Assembly: GCA_004194705.1 (NCBI GenBank)
Contig: SADC01000089.1
Location: 62,001 to 126,000 of the forward strand
DNA length: 64,000 nucleotides
Direction of reading: 5' to 3'
Source of the DNA: Ditylenchus dipsaci
Lineage: Eukaryota > Nematoda > Chromadorea > Rhabditida > Anguinidae
Position numbers and translations under genes: made by a program. Every line of letters starts with the position of its first letter. The first letter of the stretch is position 1. Under the pieces are notes generated by a model. The model did not search any database and was not told the DNA's origin. It worked only from the letters and a program-made list of their open reading frames with translations. Positions 1 through 11,200 of the stretch are shown one piece after another.

Positions 1-415
1 CTGGTATGCATGCTTTTTCATGCATCCAGAGTCACTTTCGAGTGATTTGTGTCTAAGGTATGTGGTTGTGCGCATCTCAACTCCAAGCCCCAAGCCCCTG
101 CGCCCCCGAAGTGGGCGCAGGGGCTTGAGAGTTAGAGATGCGCGCACGCATTTACCTTAGACATGATTCCGAGAAGTACACTTGATCATAAAATGCATAT
201 AGAGTCTATTTTTGCAACGGCCCGAGTTGAAAAACATGGTAAGCAGCTAAAAAAAGTGTCCCCCTTTTATTCCCTTCCCATCCCAATACAGCCCATAATC
301 CCTTTTAACTGCTTTTCTGTTCCCTTTATGGCAAAATTATTGCATAAAAATGGTTTTTAGACACTCCCAAAAAGTCGGTTTTGGGGGGGGGTATATGACA
401 GTAGCGTCGAATTTT
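1..415. repeat. foldback MITE with hairpin core, right part (cut by window start)
   Basis: Roughly the first 170 bases form a hairpin: GTCTAAGGTATGTG, then CAAGCCCCTGCGCC, meets its own reverse complement ending in TTACCTTAGAC. Downstream is a flank shared with the copies at 20.75 kb and 61.2 kb. The right end is a poly-G run followed by TATATGACAGTAGCGTCG, also the end of the 20.3-21.2 kb copy. The left half lies outside the window. No coding capacity is apparent. The listed short reading frames here are shadows of the hairpin. Confidence 0.8.
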
Positions 416-943
416 TTTATTTATACGACATTCCTATAGGGTTAGAGGTCCCGATTAAGATGCAGTCGTTAAAAAACACCTAAGAAAGTGTTCGAGTCTG
501 GCCCTTCTCTTTATCTTCCGTAGTTAAAACATTTGGCAGGGTTTTAGCCAAAGATAAAGCTCCGCTTGCGAAAAAATAATAATAAGGGTACCACGAAATA
601 TTTTTCTAAGTTACCGTGTTTAAGCCAGTGTGCCATTTTTCCAAAAAAATTTGAGTTTTCTGCTATGGAGTGAAAAATTTCCAAGTTTTGTCTTTTGTTG
701 AATTTTATTGACCGAAAATGCGAAGTATCACTATATCTTGGGTTTATTGTTGTACTGGGACCGGGCTAAGGTGTCACTATATTGAGGTTTCACTATAATT
801 GCCGGAATGGCGATCTTGAAGGTTTTAATAAAAGAATTATAATAGTAGCTTAATAATAGTAGCTTCTAATGAAAACATTTTAAATATGAAAAAACTTTGA
901 TTTTCGTAGTCAACCTTAACTTCAAGCATCGATAAGAACCTAC
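416..943. other. non-coding stretch with one decayed pogo-like MITE piece
   Basis: No convincing exon. Around 725-805 is a decayed copy of the pogo-like MITE family: the words CACTATATCTTGG and TCACTATATTGAGG with the central GGGACCGGGCTAAGG that many MITEs in this window share. The rest is AT-rich intergenic or intronic sequence without recognisable structure. Confidence 0.5.
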
Positions 944-3041
944 TTGCATCTGCGGTGAGTTCTTCTCATCATTCACCTTGGGAAAGATATAGAGTTCCAC
1001 TTTAATTCCAGCTGAATTTGCAAAATTATTAAAAGACATTTACCGTGATTTTGAAAAAGACTTTGTTATCTCGTGTTTTGGCCCAATTTCTTTTTCGGAT
1101 CATCGTGTTGTCTGGCTCTCTCTGATCAACTTTAATTTTAGCCCCCATATTTTTCATAAATATTTTTCGAAAAAATGCGCTTTTGAAAAAAGTTTTGTAA
1201 GAAATTTACGAAAAAAAAAATTCTAAAAACTTTTTTGCCCTAAAAAGACATCTATCCAAGCAATGAAGGGGCGCGGTAAAACTTTTCTTATTTTATATGA
1301 AAGTGCGTTCAATTTACGTGAGAAGGTGAAAAAAAATAAAAAATAAATCTGCCAGCAGAAAGTTGTGACTAAAAGAAGTGAAGGGATGGCTGAAAAATGT
1401 CGATTTTTTGAAATATAGTCGAGTCTCGATATAGTGACACTTTGGTCACGGCTAGTTTGGTTTCGTTTTGGTTTCGATTGGACACCCTGTAATAGAATCT
1501 TTGTTTTCTATTAGAGATTTGTGAGCTCTCAAAAATAAAAGTACATACAAGTAAACAGCCCTCGCTACAGCCAGCCTTTGTTTTCCAGCAAATTAAAATG
1601 AATGAGAACACTGCGAAAAATTTTAGTCGTGTTTTTCTTTTTTTGCAGGACTTCTATCACGAATTTATTTATTTGAGCAAATGTTTTTATGAAGCGAATT
1701 TGGCTGGTTTTTTATTCAGAAGAATCATGAAAGTGGCCCATGGTTCACCTTTATCCCTTACGACAAAAAAACGAATTTCGGTCAAAATATTCTTTCTCAA
1801 AAAGTTATTTTTTGGTTGATAATACGTCTGAAAACAACTTTTATTTGTCGTTTTAAGCGCATTAAAATTACTAGGGATAGGTATAGCTGAAACATGATAA
1901 TAAAAAAATAATGGAAAGGGTGTGGGTCGAGATGTTGGCAGTGCTATTTGCTACCAGTGCTAAATAGATCGATAATTATACAATTCTGAATGTGATTAAC
2001 TTCATAGTCATTAGCTAATTGCCTGCCCACCACTCAATTTCTTGCTAATTACATTCACCCAAACAATTACCGAAAAAATATATGTTACTTTACCCATATT
2101 AGTCAATTATTTTCAAACAGCTAGAAAAGACACAAATAGACATATAGGATATGTGTGTACTGCCTGACTAACACAGTCTGACTGGTTGCGCTGTGCTTGG
2201 TAGACTATCTTGGAGAAATAAGGCATGGCCACAGGTTCGGCTAGCAAGAAATAACTAGAGTTATACCCTCGATATAGTGGCACCCTCGGTATAGTGGCAC
2301 TTGATGGTCAGTCCCGAGGGGTGCACTATATTGAGACTCGACTGTACTAAAAAAATCAGTTTTCAGCCAACAATTCTAGGGACAGATTCGTGCTCAGCGT
2401 TTGTGGTTTGCTTATACAATTAGCATTTTCCCTTGTCCACCTTTTTGGGACCTTATGTACTGTGGAGGGCCACTAATTTTTTCAATATTTTTTTTTCGAA
2501 ATTTTTTGCTCAAAAAGTTGGTTAGACTGATTTGATTGACCATAATCACTTTAGTTAGCATAATTTTCAAATCACCTATTCATATATTCATATAGGAATA
2601 TTAGAACATTCTATCATATAAAGAGAGAATATTCTATCGTATAAAAAATATAGTGTAAAAATCTGTGGCTCCTCCAAAGTACATAAGGTCCTTTTGTAAT
2701 TCTTTTATAACCACATAAAAAAATACGGTGGCCGAAATTGAAGTTGTTCACAAAAAGCCAGACAACATGATGATCCGAAAAAAATTGGGACGAAAAACGA
2801 GATAAGAAAGTCACTTTTAGACTTCTTAGAAATTACAAAAAACGTTTGTTTTAAAGTCTTATATCAATTACTTACCTTCAATTGCATTCTTCATGTTCTG
2901 GATGCCATCTGTATCCAGCTGTCCAGTGGATCTCGAGACACGAGCAATAAAACGAATCACACCCCTTTCTTTGAATGCCAAAAGCTGTTGAGTGCTAAGT
3001 GGTGCGATTGTATCAATGGTATCAGCTATCTTTTCTGCCAT
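944..3041 (-). CDS. GH25-type lysozyme, first visible exons (partial gene)
   Basis: Two minus-strand exons join in phase: 3041-2876 (ends GAAG|GTAAG) and 1011-944 (acceptor AAATTCAG, donor GTAGGT). The join makes Ala between IE and GIK. The product has TIDTIAPLS, with the Asp expected near the start of GH25 domains, then RFIARVSRSTGQLDTDG, NMKNAIEAG and VELYIFP. This spacing (R..S.G..DT.G..N..NA..AG...Y.FP) is that of the nematode lys family of N-acetylmuramidases that cut bacterial peptidoglycan. No signal peptide follows the ATG at 3041. The frame is open upstream to an AG at about 3053, so a signal-peptide exon may lie further right. Exons for the C-terminal half would lie left of 900 and are not visible. 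Family call is by motif recognition only. Confidence 0.7.
1040..2810. repeat. long inverted-repeat element in lysozyme intron
   Basis: About 110 bases at 1040-1160 (TTATCTCGTGTTTTGGCCCA, TTTTTCGGATCATCGTGTTG) recur as a reverse complement at 2690-2810 with mismatches. The arms bracket 1.5 kb that holds the pogo-like element at 1416-2344. The element fills most of the 1.86-kb intron between the two lysozyme exons. No transposase frame is visible inside. Confidence 0.65.
1416..2344. mobile_element. pogo-like non-autonomous element, TA target site
   Basis: The ends are inverted repeats, AGTCGAGTCTCGATATAGTG on the left and the complement GAGACTCGACTG on the right, each next to a TA. The right end carries three copies of the word ATAGTGGCAC and the GTCCCGAGGGG core. 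There is no transposase; the ORFs inside are short and unrelated. It sits inside the inverted-repeat element at 1040-2810, so it inserted later. Confidence 0.65.
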
Positions 3042-3053
3042 TTCACAAAAATC

Positions 3054-3460
3054 CTAAATTAGCATTGGAAATTAACCTGACAATAACAATGCAGCCCGCA
3101 AACATAAACGACAATGTTCTTCGCCACAAGTACGAATTTCAAATTGGTAGACCCAATCATTAACTCCAAATTAATCAATTTTTAGGAATTCGAAATCAGT
3201 GTTCGGCTTTCTCGTATAGCCGCCTTATTTATGAATGCCTGGAAATCGGGAAAAATTTAAGGTCGATCTCAAGATTTTTGGGTGAAGATCCAAAATCTAG
3301 AAAGCGGAATCAGTAGAGCTCGTGAGCGTTAAGAAAATGCAATAGAATACCTTGCGAAAATTTCTCTGTGCTGAGATGTGGGTCCTCGAAGTATAGGGAG
3401 CCGCCTTATAAGAAGGGACCGCCTCATTAGATTAAATAAGGTATATGTGTTCGAGGATAC
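3054..3460. other. non-coding, with weak inverted repeat
   Basis: No exon found. Around 3200-3450 the words TATAGCCGCCTTAT and AGCCGCCTTATAAG, with GGGACCGCCTCATTAG, suggest a decayed MITE of the pogo-like design. Confidence 0.35.
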
Positions 3461-3600
3461 ACCGTATTTTCTCTAATAATGACCCCCCCCCTTATTTTTG
3501 ACTAGGATTTCAGAGTTAAGGCCATTTTTGATCGACAATTTCGGAATTTTCGGGGGGTTGAAAAATAATGACCCCGGGGTCATTATTAAAGAAAATACGG
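3461..3600. repeat. short palindromic MITE with poly-C (TA flanked)
   Basis: CCGTATTTTCTCTAATAATG followed by a C9 run is matched in reverse by GGTCATTATTAAAGAAAATACGG. The inside reads GACTAGGATTTCAGAGTTA. Half copies with the same first 60 bases occur at 58.53 kb and 60.57 kb. Confidence 0.7.
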
Positions 3601-3779
3601 TATGTGTTCCCAAGTTTGAAACACCGCTGGTGCCGGACATTTTCAGGCCATTATGGCATCTTGTATCAATTATATTTTTTTTGTTCCTTGATGCGAATTT
3701 CCTAAAGTTTATTAATATGTAATAAGATTTAAAAAAACTCGGCATTTCGTCCGATCAGAGGACGATTGAAAATGGTTGA

Positions 3780-4170
3780 ATTGACAACATGGCGCCTTTT
3801 GTCGGAAATCTGGCCTTTTTTGTCGTGAATCTGACGCCTAGTTTTTGAATTTGAGTTTGTACGATATTTTCACATAACTTGGTTTTAATTTTCACACCAT
3901 TTGGTAGTCCTGGATCTCAGCTTTCTAATAAGCCATAAAACTCAGCTGTATAATTTCAAAAATTACGAGATTCACGTATTCAGATGGACGAACCTGAGCC
4001 AAAAACTTACTCTCTTGTAACACGTAAATCTTTGTATTTTTAAAATTATACACTCAGGTGTCACAGCTAATCGAAAACATGTTAGTGTGAAAAAAAATGA
4101 AGGTAAGGCGCCAGTTTACGATAAGAAGACGCCAGATTTCCGACAAAAGGCGCCAAAGATTCTACCATCC
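3780..4170. repeat. foldback element
   Basis: GGCGCCTTTTGTCGGAAATCTGG at the left recurs inverted at about 4130-4160 as CCAGATTTCCGACAAAAGGC. The middle is AT-rich with smaller inverted repeats (GTAGTCCTGGATCTCAGC and GGTACCCTGAGCTC). No coding signal. Confidence 0.6.
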
Positions 4171-4330
4171 GTTGAAAATAGGGTAAGGTGAAATGTCGAA
4201 TTCGTTTTCTATGGTGCTGGTACCCTGAGCTCTGAATTTCAAACACCTTTATGGTCAACTTTTTGCATTTATTCAGGGTCAATTCATAGCTGGTTGAGTT
4301 ATAGATGAAATGTAGGGCTACATAAGGGTA

Positions 4331-4486
4331 CAGTCAACTCTCTCCATAGTGCACACCCAAAGAACCGGCGCAAGGTGTGCACTATGGCGGGGGTTACTAT
4401 GATAGGAGTTGACTGAGTGGTGGCCAACCACATCGGAACCGGGTGTGCACTATGGCGGGGGTGTACACTATGGAGGGAGTTTACTG
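4331..4486. mobile_element. pogo-like MITE, 156 bp, TA target site
   Basis: Starts CAGTCAACTCTCTCCATAGT after TA and ends with the complement TGGAGGGAGTTTACTG before TA. The words TGTGCACTATGG repeat in both arms, and the centre has GAACCGG blocks. Confidence 0.8.
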
Positions 4487-4762
4487 TATAAAAATAGGAT
4501 AAAAGTTTACAAACAGTTAAGATAAATGAAAAAGTATGAATTTAAAGAGGTAAAACCTTTATTTGAAGAGGGAGATCAGTCACAACGATATTTCAAAGGG
4601 CCATTGCCGTCTCTGTTGACGGTTGTTCCTAATCATCAAACTTCTGTACGGATTTTTCAACTTGGTTTGTAACACAACTTTACCTAAAATTGAATTATAG
4701 GCCTTGTTTTGTTAAAAACGTATCTGAAAAAGTCGTGCGGAAGACCAATGATAAGGCAAAAA

Positions 4763-5203
4763 ATTCGTATCATATATAATCTCATTGCCATTTTTGCACC
4801 CAGAGAAGACAGAATAAAAGACAATAAAAATGTAACCTTACATAGAATTACTGAAGACGATTGATACGAAAGACTATTGAACTGAAGACCATTGCTAAAG
4901 ACTACTGATGTCTAAATTTGAAATGTCAGGAACACTTTCAATAGACGGGTTGATGCAGGCAATACTAACTATCGAAATTTCGATAGACAACCAAAAAATC
5001 ATGGACAGTGCTTCAGGATTTCAAAAACAAGCTATCAACGTGCCGTTGGTTGGATCCAAAAACATAGTTTCAAGCGACAATCGCAAAGAAAATCAAAAAA
5101 TTAATCAAATATTTTGACGGAAAACTTTCTTTGCTAAGAAAACCTGGAACTCTGACACTGAATTCGTGTTCAGCATGATCGATTCCTTTTTTAAACTGCT
5201 CTT
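4763..5203 (+). repeat. dispersed 440-bp repeat, copy 1
   Basis: Nearly identical to 23549-23985 from TATCATATATAATCTCA to the GAATTCGTGTTCAGCATGAT box. Only a few substitutions are seen by eye. It is not flanked by an obvious inverted repeat here; copy 2 continues into a palindrome that this copy lacks. It contains the small ORF at 4908-5117. Confidence 0.85.
4908..5117 (+). CDS. small repeat-borne ORF, 69 aa, unknown
   Basis: Begins MSKFEMSGTLSIDG and ends KENQKINQIF. The second repeat copy at 23694 keeps the frame open over 65 codons, with three visible replacements near the start and middle. I recognise no domain. It is hydrophilic with an Ile/Ser-rich middle, and has no membrane segment or signal peptide. 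Frame retention between copies may reflect their youth rather than selection. It could be a fragment of a larger transposon protein. Function unknown. Confidence 0.3.
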   Translation: MSKFEMSGTLSIDGLMQAILTIEISIDNQKIMDSASGFQKQAINVPLVGSKNIVSSDNRKENQKINQIF

Positions 5204-5227
5204 AAAGAGGGAGTAAAAGCCATTTAG

Positions 5228-5332
5228 GTTTGAAAAAGTGGCTTCCATGGCGCAGTGCGAAAGTGCTCTCATTTTTTGGCCCAAAATGGTGTTTTTTTGG
5301 TGTTGCAGGTTCAATCCCACGTAGTGACACAC
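5228..5332 (+). repeat. tRNA-derived SINE, copy 1
   Basis: Contains a pol III A-box-like TGGCGCAGTGCGAAAGTG and, about 55 bases on, a B-box-like GGTTCAATCCC, followed by ACGTAGTGACAC. Two further copies lie at 21.73 kb (plus) and 21.95 kb (minus). The cloverleaf is lost, so this is a SINE head rather than a tRNA gene. Confidence 0.6.
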
Positions 5333-5442
5333 ACACCCATGCCCGTGCGTTTCAAAAAGTTAAGGCGGGGACCAGCATTTTTTTTTGAATCGTTCTATTT
5401 TTCACTCGTTATGCGTCAAATCTAATATTAATGACCCTATAC

Positions 5443-7130
5443 CAGGCCTGTGCACGGGCCGGCCCGGCCCGGGCCGTGATTTTTGAGGCCCGGGCCGGGC
5501 CGGGCCCAACTTTCAAAATTGCTTACGGGCCGGCCGGGCTCGAAAATCGACGGGCCGGGCCGGCCCGGAATTTTTTTATCTTAAATATACCTTATCAAAT
5601 CCAACTTTAAAAAAAATTTTAAGTCTTGTATCAAAATGTAGTCACGGATTTCGGGTTTTCAACAATTTGTTGACTGACTTACTGGAATTTTTAAAAGTTT
5701 GAAGAAAGTTCTGTTCATACAAAGACTTGTTTTTGAAACTTTTTTGAAATCGCATTGAATCAATTAATGGCTTGTTAGAAAGCTTAAATCCAGGGCTATG
5801 TAATAGTGTGAAATTTTTAGAAATAAAAATTCGGAACAAGTCAAAAAAGTTCCTGGGCCGTAGTAACAATCGCGGTAACAACTAAAAGTAACGTGGCTAA
5901 AGTAAAATATCTCAAAGCAGCTTTTTGCAAACAAAAATGGACAAGTTTTATCTTCAGATTTACTTACAATCATTTGAATCACTCATCCGTGATCGCAGCT
6001 AGCACTTAACACGTAAAATACCGGTTGTTACATTGGTTTATTTCGATGCAGAGTTTAACGCTGAGCACGCCTGTGTTATTAGTTTTTCAAAATTCGCACT
6101 AAGAATATGAGAAACGGCCCATTTTTGAAACCTTGTTTTTCGCGTTTTTAAGCTATCGTTAATTTTCATTTTTCTTATGATTTCTATAAATTTTTGTATT
6201 GTTTTTTATACCGTCGGAAAGCCCAGAATTAGAGCTTTCTAACGGTATATCACACTGCCAAAAATAATTCTGAAATATTGTACTACCAGCAAAAAGAATG
6301 ATTTTCGCCACTTTTTGTAAACGTATTTTTTTGAATAAAAAGTCAAAATTTTTCGCGATTCCAAAAATCCTTACGGCTCTACTATAGCGCAAAAGACAGA
6401 GCAATTAAAATGGAACATTCTTGTGCAAAAAATAAAGTAAAACATGGCAGAAAACAGGCTTTCTTAGTGTTTAACAAGACTCTCAAAAAAGTTCGAAAAC
6501 GATTTTTACGTAAAACTTAAATTTCGCTGTAGAAACCTAGATTTTTGACATCGGATTCGTGTTTAGCATGGTCAATTTGCTTATGGAACTGCCCTCAAAG
6601 CTTACAACTTGCTGTGAAATTTCAAATTCCGCTCAAGACAAAAAAAGTGAGACTAAAAATAGAATTTATCGTACAGGGTTGAACTGATTACTATTAAGCT
6701 TGTTTAGGTTTTTTTCGTTTAGGTAATTCTGAAGATACAACTTGTCTATTTTTGTTTGCAAAAAACTGCTTTGCAAAAAGTGGACTGAATCCCGAGATAT
6801 TTCACTCCTGACTTGGAAACTGAGTATTTTAAGGAATAAAATTAGGTACAGCGATGAGTCAATTGATGAAAAAGAGTAGAGAAACTTTTTTACATAATCA
6901 ATATTTCTCTATTTGTGTTAGAAAATAAATAATAGAAAAAATATTGCGTTTCGAGTGATGTTGAATAATAAAGTCTCCCACTCTATTTTTTGCTTGATTT
7001 TTTGAATATGTTAGAAATTGCACTGACAGTTGACTATACTACGGGCCAGCCCGGTCCGGGCCGGGCTGGGCCCAAAAAAAATGTCCGGGCCGGGCCGGGC
7101 CGCGAAAAATTGGGCCCGTGCACAGGCCTG
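5443..7130. mobile_element. hAT non-autonomous element, GC-rich ends, 8-bp TSD
   Basis: Begins CAGGCCTGTGCACGGGCC and ends with the exact complement GGGCCCGTGCACAGGCCTG. It is flanked on both sides by CCCTATAC (5435-5442 and 7131-7138), the 8-bp duplication expected of hAT. About 130 bases at each end are packed with GGGCCGGGCC words, in sharp contrast to the AT-rich interior. The interior has a low-grade foldback around 5.64-6.40 kb but no transposase. It inserted into an older foldback whose arms show at 5340-5380 and 7205-7266. Confidence 0.92.
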
Positions 7131-7204
7131 CCCTATACCACTTTTAAAAACTAGGCAGAAAACTTAAAAAATCTGAATGCGTATGCGTGTAAAACTTGAT
7201 CTAG

Positions 7205-7266
7205 AAAGAAAAAAGTGCTAGTCCCCGCCTTTTCTGCGTGTCGGGCACTGGCATGCCCTTTAAGTC
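7205..7266. repeat. outer arm of the foldback broken by the hAT insertion
   Basis: GCTAGTCCCCGCCTTTT and GGGCACTGGCATGCCC here are the complement of CATGCCCGTGCG and AAGGCGGGGACCAGC at 5338-5378. The CATGCCCT|TTAA end matches the TTAA-type MITE family. Confidence 0.55.
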
Positions 7267-7950
7267 ACCAAATTATAAGCAAAGAATGATTCTAACAACT
7301 GTTTTTTAAAGGGACGAATATTTCAGTTTTAGCTGCATTTGAATGACCTAGCTACTTTTTTTTTGATGTTGGTTAAATTTTTCCACACATTTTTTTAACC
7401 GATTGCACATTCAGAACGTTATTTAAATTCTGCCATAAAACCATTTTTATTGTTCAAGCCCAGACTGCGTCGCCTAGAGTAAATTGTTCGATTCCGAACC
7501 ATTTGAAATTTGAGGTTCTCACTTGCGATGATGAGCAGGGTCTTTCAAAACGAGGTAACATTGTTTTAGAATATTTAACACACTATTTACATTATTTGTT
7601 TTACATAAAATCACGTTATCAAATTGGTGCAGAGCAAAAAAATCCCACACCATTGAAAACCACATCGTCCAAATACTATGTTGAAAGCAATAAAAAAAAT
7701 GATAAAAACATCTATTTTACTGGCATTATATAGGGCTTTTGAGGAGCAGTGTAACTGCCTAGAAGTGGGAGTACTGTAGAGGCAAAACACAAGGCCTACC
7801 GTACTTTTACTTCTAGGCAGCCAGTCTCCTGGCATTATCTCCAAACAGAAGGGCGCTGCTTTTAAAAGAGGATAATATTTTTGTTTATTAGACTTATTCA
7901 TTTGCATCATTCACTCATCATCTAATTATTTTAATAAGGTTTAGTTTATA
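7267..7950. other. non-coding, small palindrome at 7750-7824
   Basis: AACTGCCTAGAAGTGGGAGT pairs with ACTTTTACTTCTAGGCAGCC. Otherwise AT-rich without visible genes. The reading frames on both strands overlap this palindrome and look spurious. Confidence 0.4.
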
Positions 7951-8204
7951 AGGTTATTCCAAAAGTTCGTAAAATTTCACTTTGGTCCCTCCCCCTCCCT
8001 ATATTGTGTTTTGTCGTATTTTTAAATTTGTCGTTGACTATGTTTTAACTTTTCTTTTCCAGATCGGCCGGATTTTTTTGTATGGAAATATTCAGTTTAC
8101 AAGAAACAGAAAAACGTCGAAAAAGGTCAATAACAAATTTGAAACTGCGATCATAAAGAGTTTACGGGTCCAAGGCGGAATCTCGCGAACTTTTGGAACG
8201 ACCT
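7951..8204. mobile_element. short mariner-type MITE
   Basis: The left end AGGTTATTCCAAAAGTTCG is matched inverted by CGAACTTTTGGAACGACCT at the right, next to TA. About 250 bp, probably an internally deleted mariner, since GGTNNTTCCAAAAGTTC is a mariner-like terminus. It lies directly upstream of the first visible nuclear receptor exon. Confidence 0.65.
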
Positions 8205-8216
8205 ATTATATTAAAA

Positions 8217-11200
8217 ATGGCAAATTGTGTTATTGGCGGAGCTTTACTAAAAAACAAAAAGAACAATAACTTTGGAGCTGCAAATACATGCTCTGCATGC
8301 ACTGATTTTTTCAGGTATTTGATTGAGTTATATTTTATTTTACAGCGTACAGTAGACGCTCTCTATACAGTCGACTCTCGATTCAACATACACCCTGGAG
8401 ACCGACCCAGCCGTATGTTGAATCAGGGTGTATGTTAAATCGGGTGGTAATTTGACGGAGTTTATTATTGAAGGGACCTGCCCAGCTGTATGTTAAATCG
8501 AGAGTCGACTGTAACGACTCTCAAAGGACCGGCTAAACCGAGTCATTATAGAGAGCGTGAAGTGTATTAAAGTTATACAGAATTAAATAACCACAGTGAA
8601 CTTTTTTAAAGGCATACAAAAAATGCGTGCTGTATTTTTAAAGAAACCATAAAGTTCAATAACGTTTGGTTTCAGGAAAGCTGTTTACCGTATTATTGAA
8701 AATCATGAAAAAAATGGAAAACTACCGGAAAACTCGAAAAAGACTACCGAAGCCTGCAACAAGCCATACCCAGGAAATGCGGAATGCCAGCAACAGCGGC
8801 AAAAACTTTGCGAGATCAAGTGTACGTACTTTTAAAATTACATAGTATGCCTACTGTAATTATTCTAATGAAACCCGGGATTTTTTTCAACCACCCAGGG
8901 GGTTATTCTTTCCGCTCTTCTCTAACCACCCCTGACGCCCCTGATAATTCAAAATCATTTATTTATTTTATACGCTAATGTATCATAAATACAATCACGC
9001 AACTGAAATTAAAGTAAAAAGTTAAGCAAATGTAAGTCACACTCCATATAGGCTGCTGCACTTACACATTAATCAGTATCAAATTAGCTGATTTTCCAAA
9101 AATTCTATTTCGGAAATAGCACCGGTGCTATTAGAATGAAAAGCAAATTTTCTGGGTATACATAAATCATTGATCTATAGATTGCCGGGTTTGCCATGGG
9201 ATTTTTTATTTTCAAATATTCAAGGGGAGATTTATTCGACCGAGGGCTTTATTATTAAGTTGATACATAATTATTTAAGGTTTTTTAAACTAATGTTTAA
9301 GCATCAAAGTTATTTCAAAAAGTTATTCTTAATACACTATTGCGTAGCTTTGTTATTCCTTTTCAAGGTTTTTTGGATTATTTCAAAAAAGTCAACATTT
9401 GGATCTAAACACTAGAGATGACATCATGGCTAGTTGACACGTATTTTTCATCACTTCAACTGGTCAAACATTTTATTCAGGTTTCAGTGTATGAACAACC
9501 TCTTAATGCTATCTTGTAGCACAGTACAAGAGCTACAATACCTATTTTAAAGAATAATTTTTGAAAATTCAGTTGTGAAAATATGCCTTTTTCAAAATAA
9601 TCAATTTCTTTAAAAAATGACCAAAATCCAAAGTTTTCTGATTTTCAATCATTTTTGAAAAATTGATTTTTTTTGAAAAAGGAATATCTCAACAACTGAA
9701 CTTTGGAAAATTATTCTGTAAAATAAGTATCGTAGCTCTTGAACTGCGCTACAAGATAGCACTAAGAGGTTATTGAAACGTTGAACTCTGAATAAAACGT
9801 TTGACCAGTCATAGTGATGAAAATACGTGTCAACTGGCCATAATGTCATCTCTAGTGTTTAGATCAAAAAGCCGACTTTTTTTTAAAAATCCAAAAAACA
9901 TCATAACATGTTCTGAAAAGAAATTACAGAGATACACAATAGTGTATTAACACGGGAAACCCTGGTGCGCTCAATTGCGACTACGGGTAGAACAGAATGC
10001 GCTGAACACGATGGGGCGGGTCCTTTTCCCTTCGATGTCTGATGAAGTTGGTGAAAACGGCTTCGGGAAGTAAGAACTTGTGCATGGTCAAAATCCAGCT
10101 CGATACCCACATGTTTTCAAGTGGTGCGTCATGATCGTCATACTACACCGCATTCATATTATATCAAAATGACCGCAAGGATATCAGCTTTCAAATAACA
10201 GTGAGCATAGTACATTTTATTCGTGAAGTGAAGACAAATCACCACTTCTTTCTCGATGTACGGATTTTCCGAATTCTCTTACTTTGATTTCTATGTGCCA
10301 TAGCTTTCTACACATGTAGCTTTGATCAACGCGCTTTTATGAATCTTGTAGCAAATTTATCAGGCTACATGTTGAGCTGAAATTTGTGAGACTGTTTGTT
10401 TAGAAAGCCACTGAAAACCACACTCAAAATAATAAACTGGTACATTTTGTGATATTGTATTTTTTTCAATATTTGTTTGAATTCGCGCAACTCTCGATAC
10501 GGGTTACCCTGGTGCGCCCATTAGTGACAACGGGTAAAACAGAATATGCTGAGCACAATGGTGCCGGTCGTTTTTGCTTCAAAGCCGAATTAATTGACTG
10601 AAATAGGGTCTAGAAATTTATCAGTTTTGCATGATTGAAATTTAGCTAGCACCCACAGGTTTCAAGTAATGCGATATTATCTTCCTATTATCCCCAAGCT
10701 CATAATATGTTAAAATGACCGCCAGGAACTTTGCTTTCAAGCTCTTCAAAAATATACTGTTTTTATTCGCAAATTTTGAAAAAAAAACACCACTTGATTG
10801 TCTGCGTGAAGATTTTTTGAATTTTACATTTTTACTTTATACGTACTTATGCTTATTCTACTTTTAATTTCTATTCTAGAATTTTTCACTACCTTATAAA
10901 ACAGTCAATTAGCTACAAAAGACCGAGGCGAGTGGAAATCTCGACAATGAAGTGGTGTTTTTTTCAAAATGTTGGGCTTGTTGATTTTGTTTATTTCTTT
11001 TACTCGAGCTACTAAATAATAAGTGTATTTATCAATGTCTCAAGAGAAAAATTGGCTGCACGTCTCGGCTTTTTGTAGCTAATTGACTGTTTTATAAGGT
11101 AGTGAAAAATTCTAGAATAGAAATTAAAAGTAGAATAAGCATAAGTACGTATAAAGTAAAAATGTAAAATTCAAAAAATCTTCACGCAGACAATCAAGTG

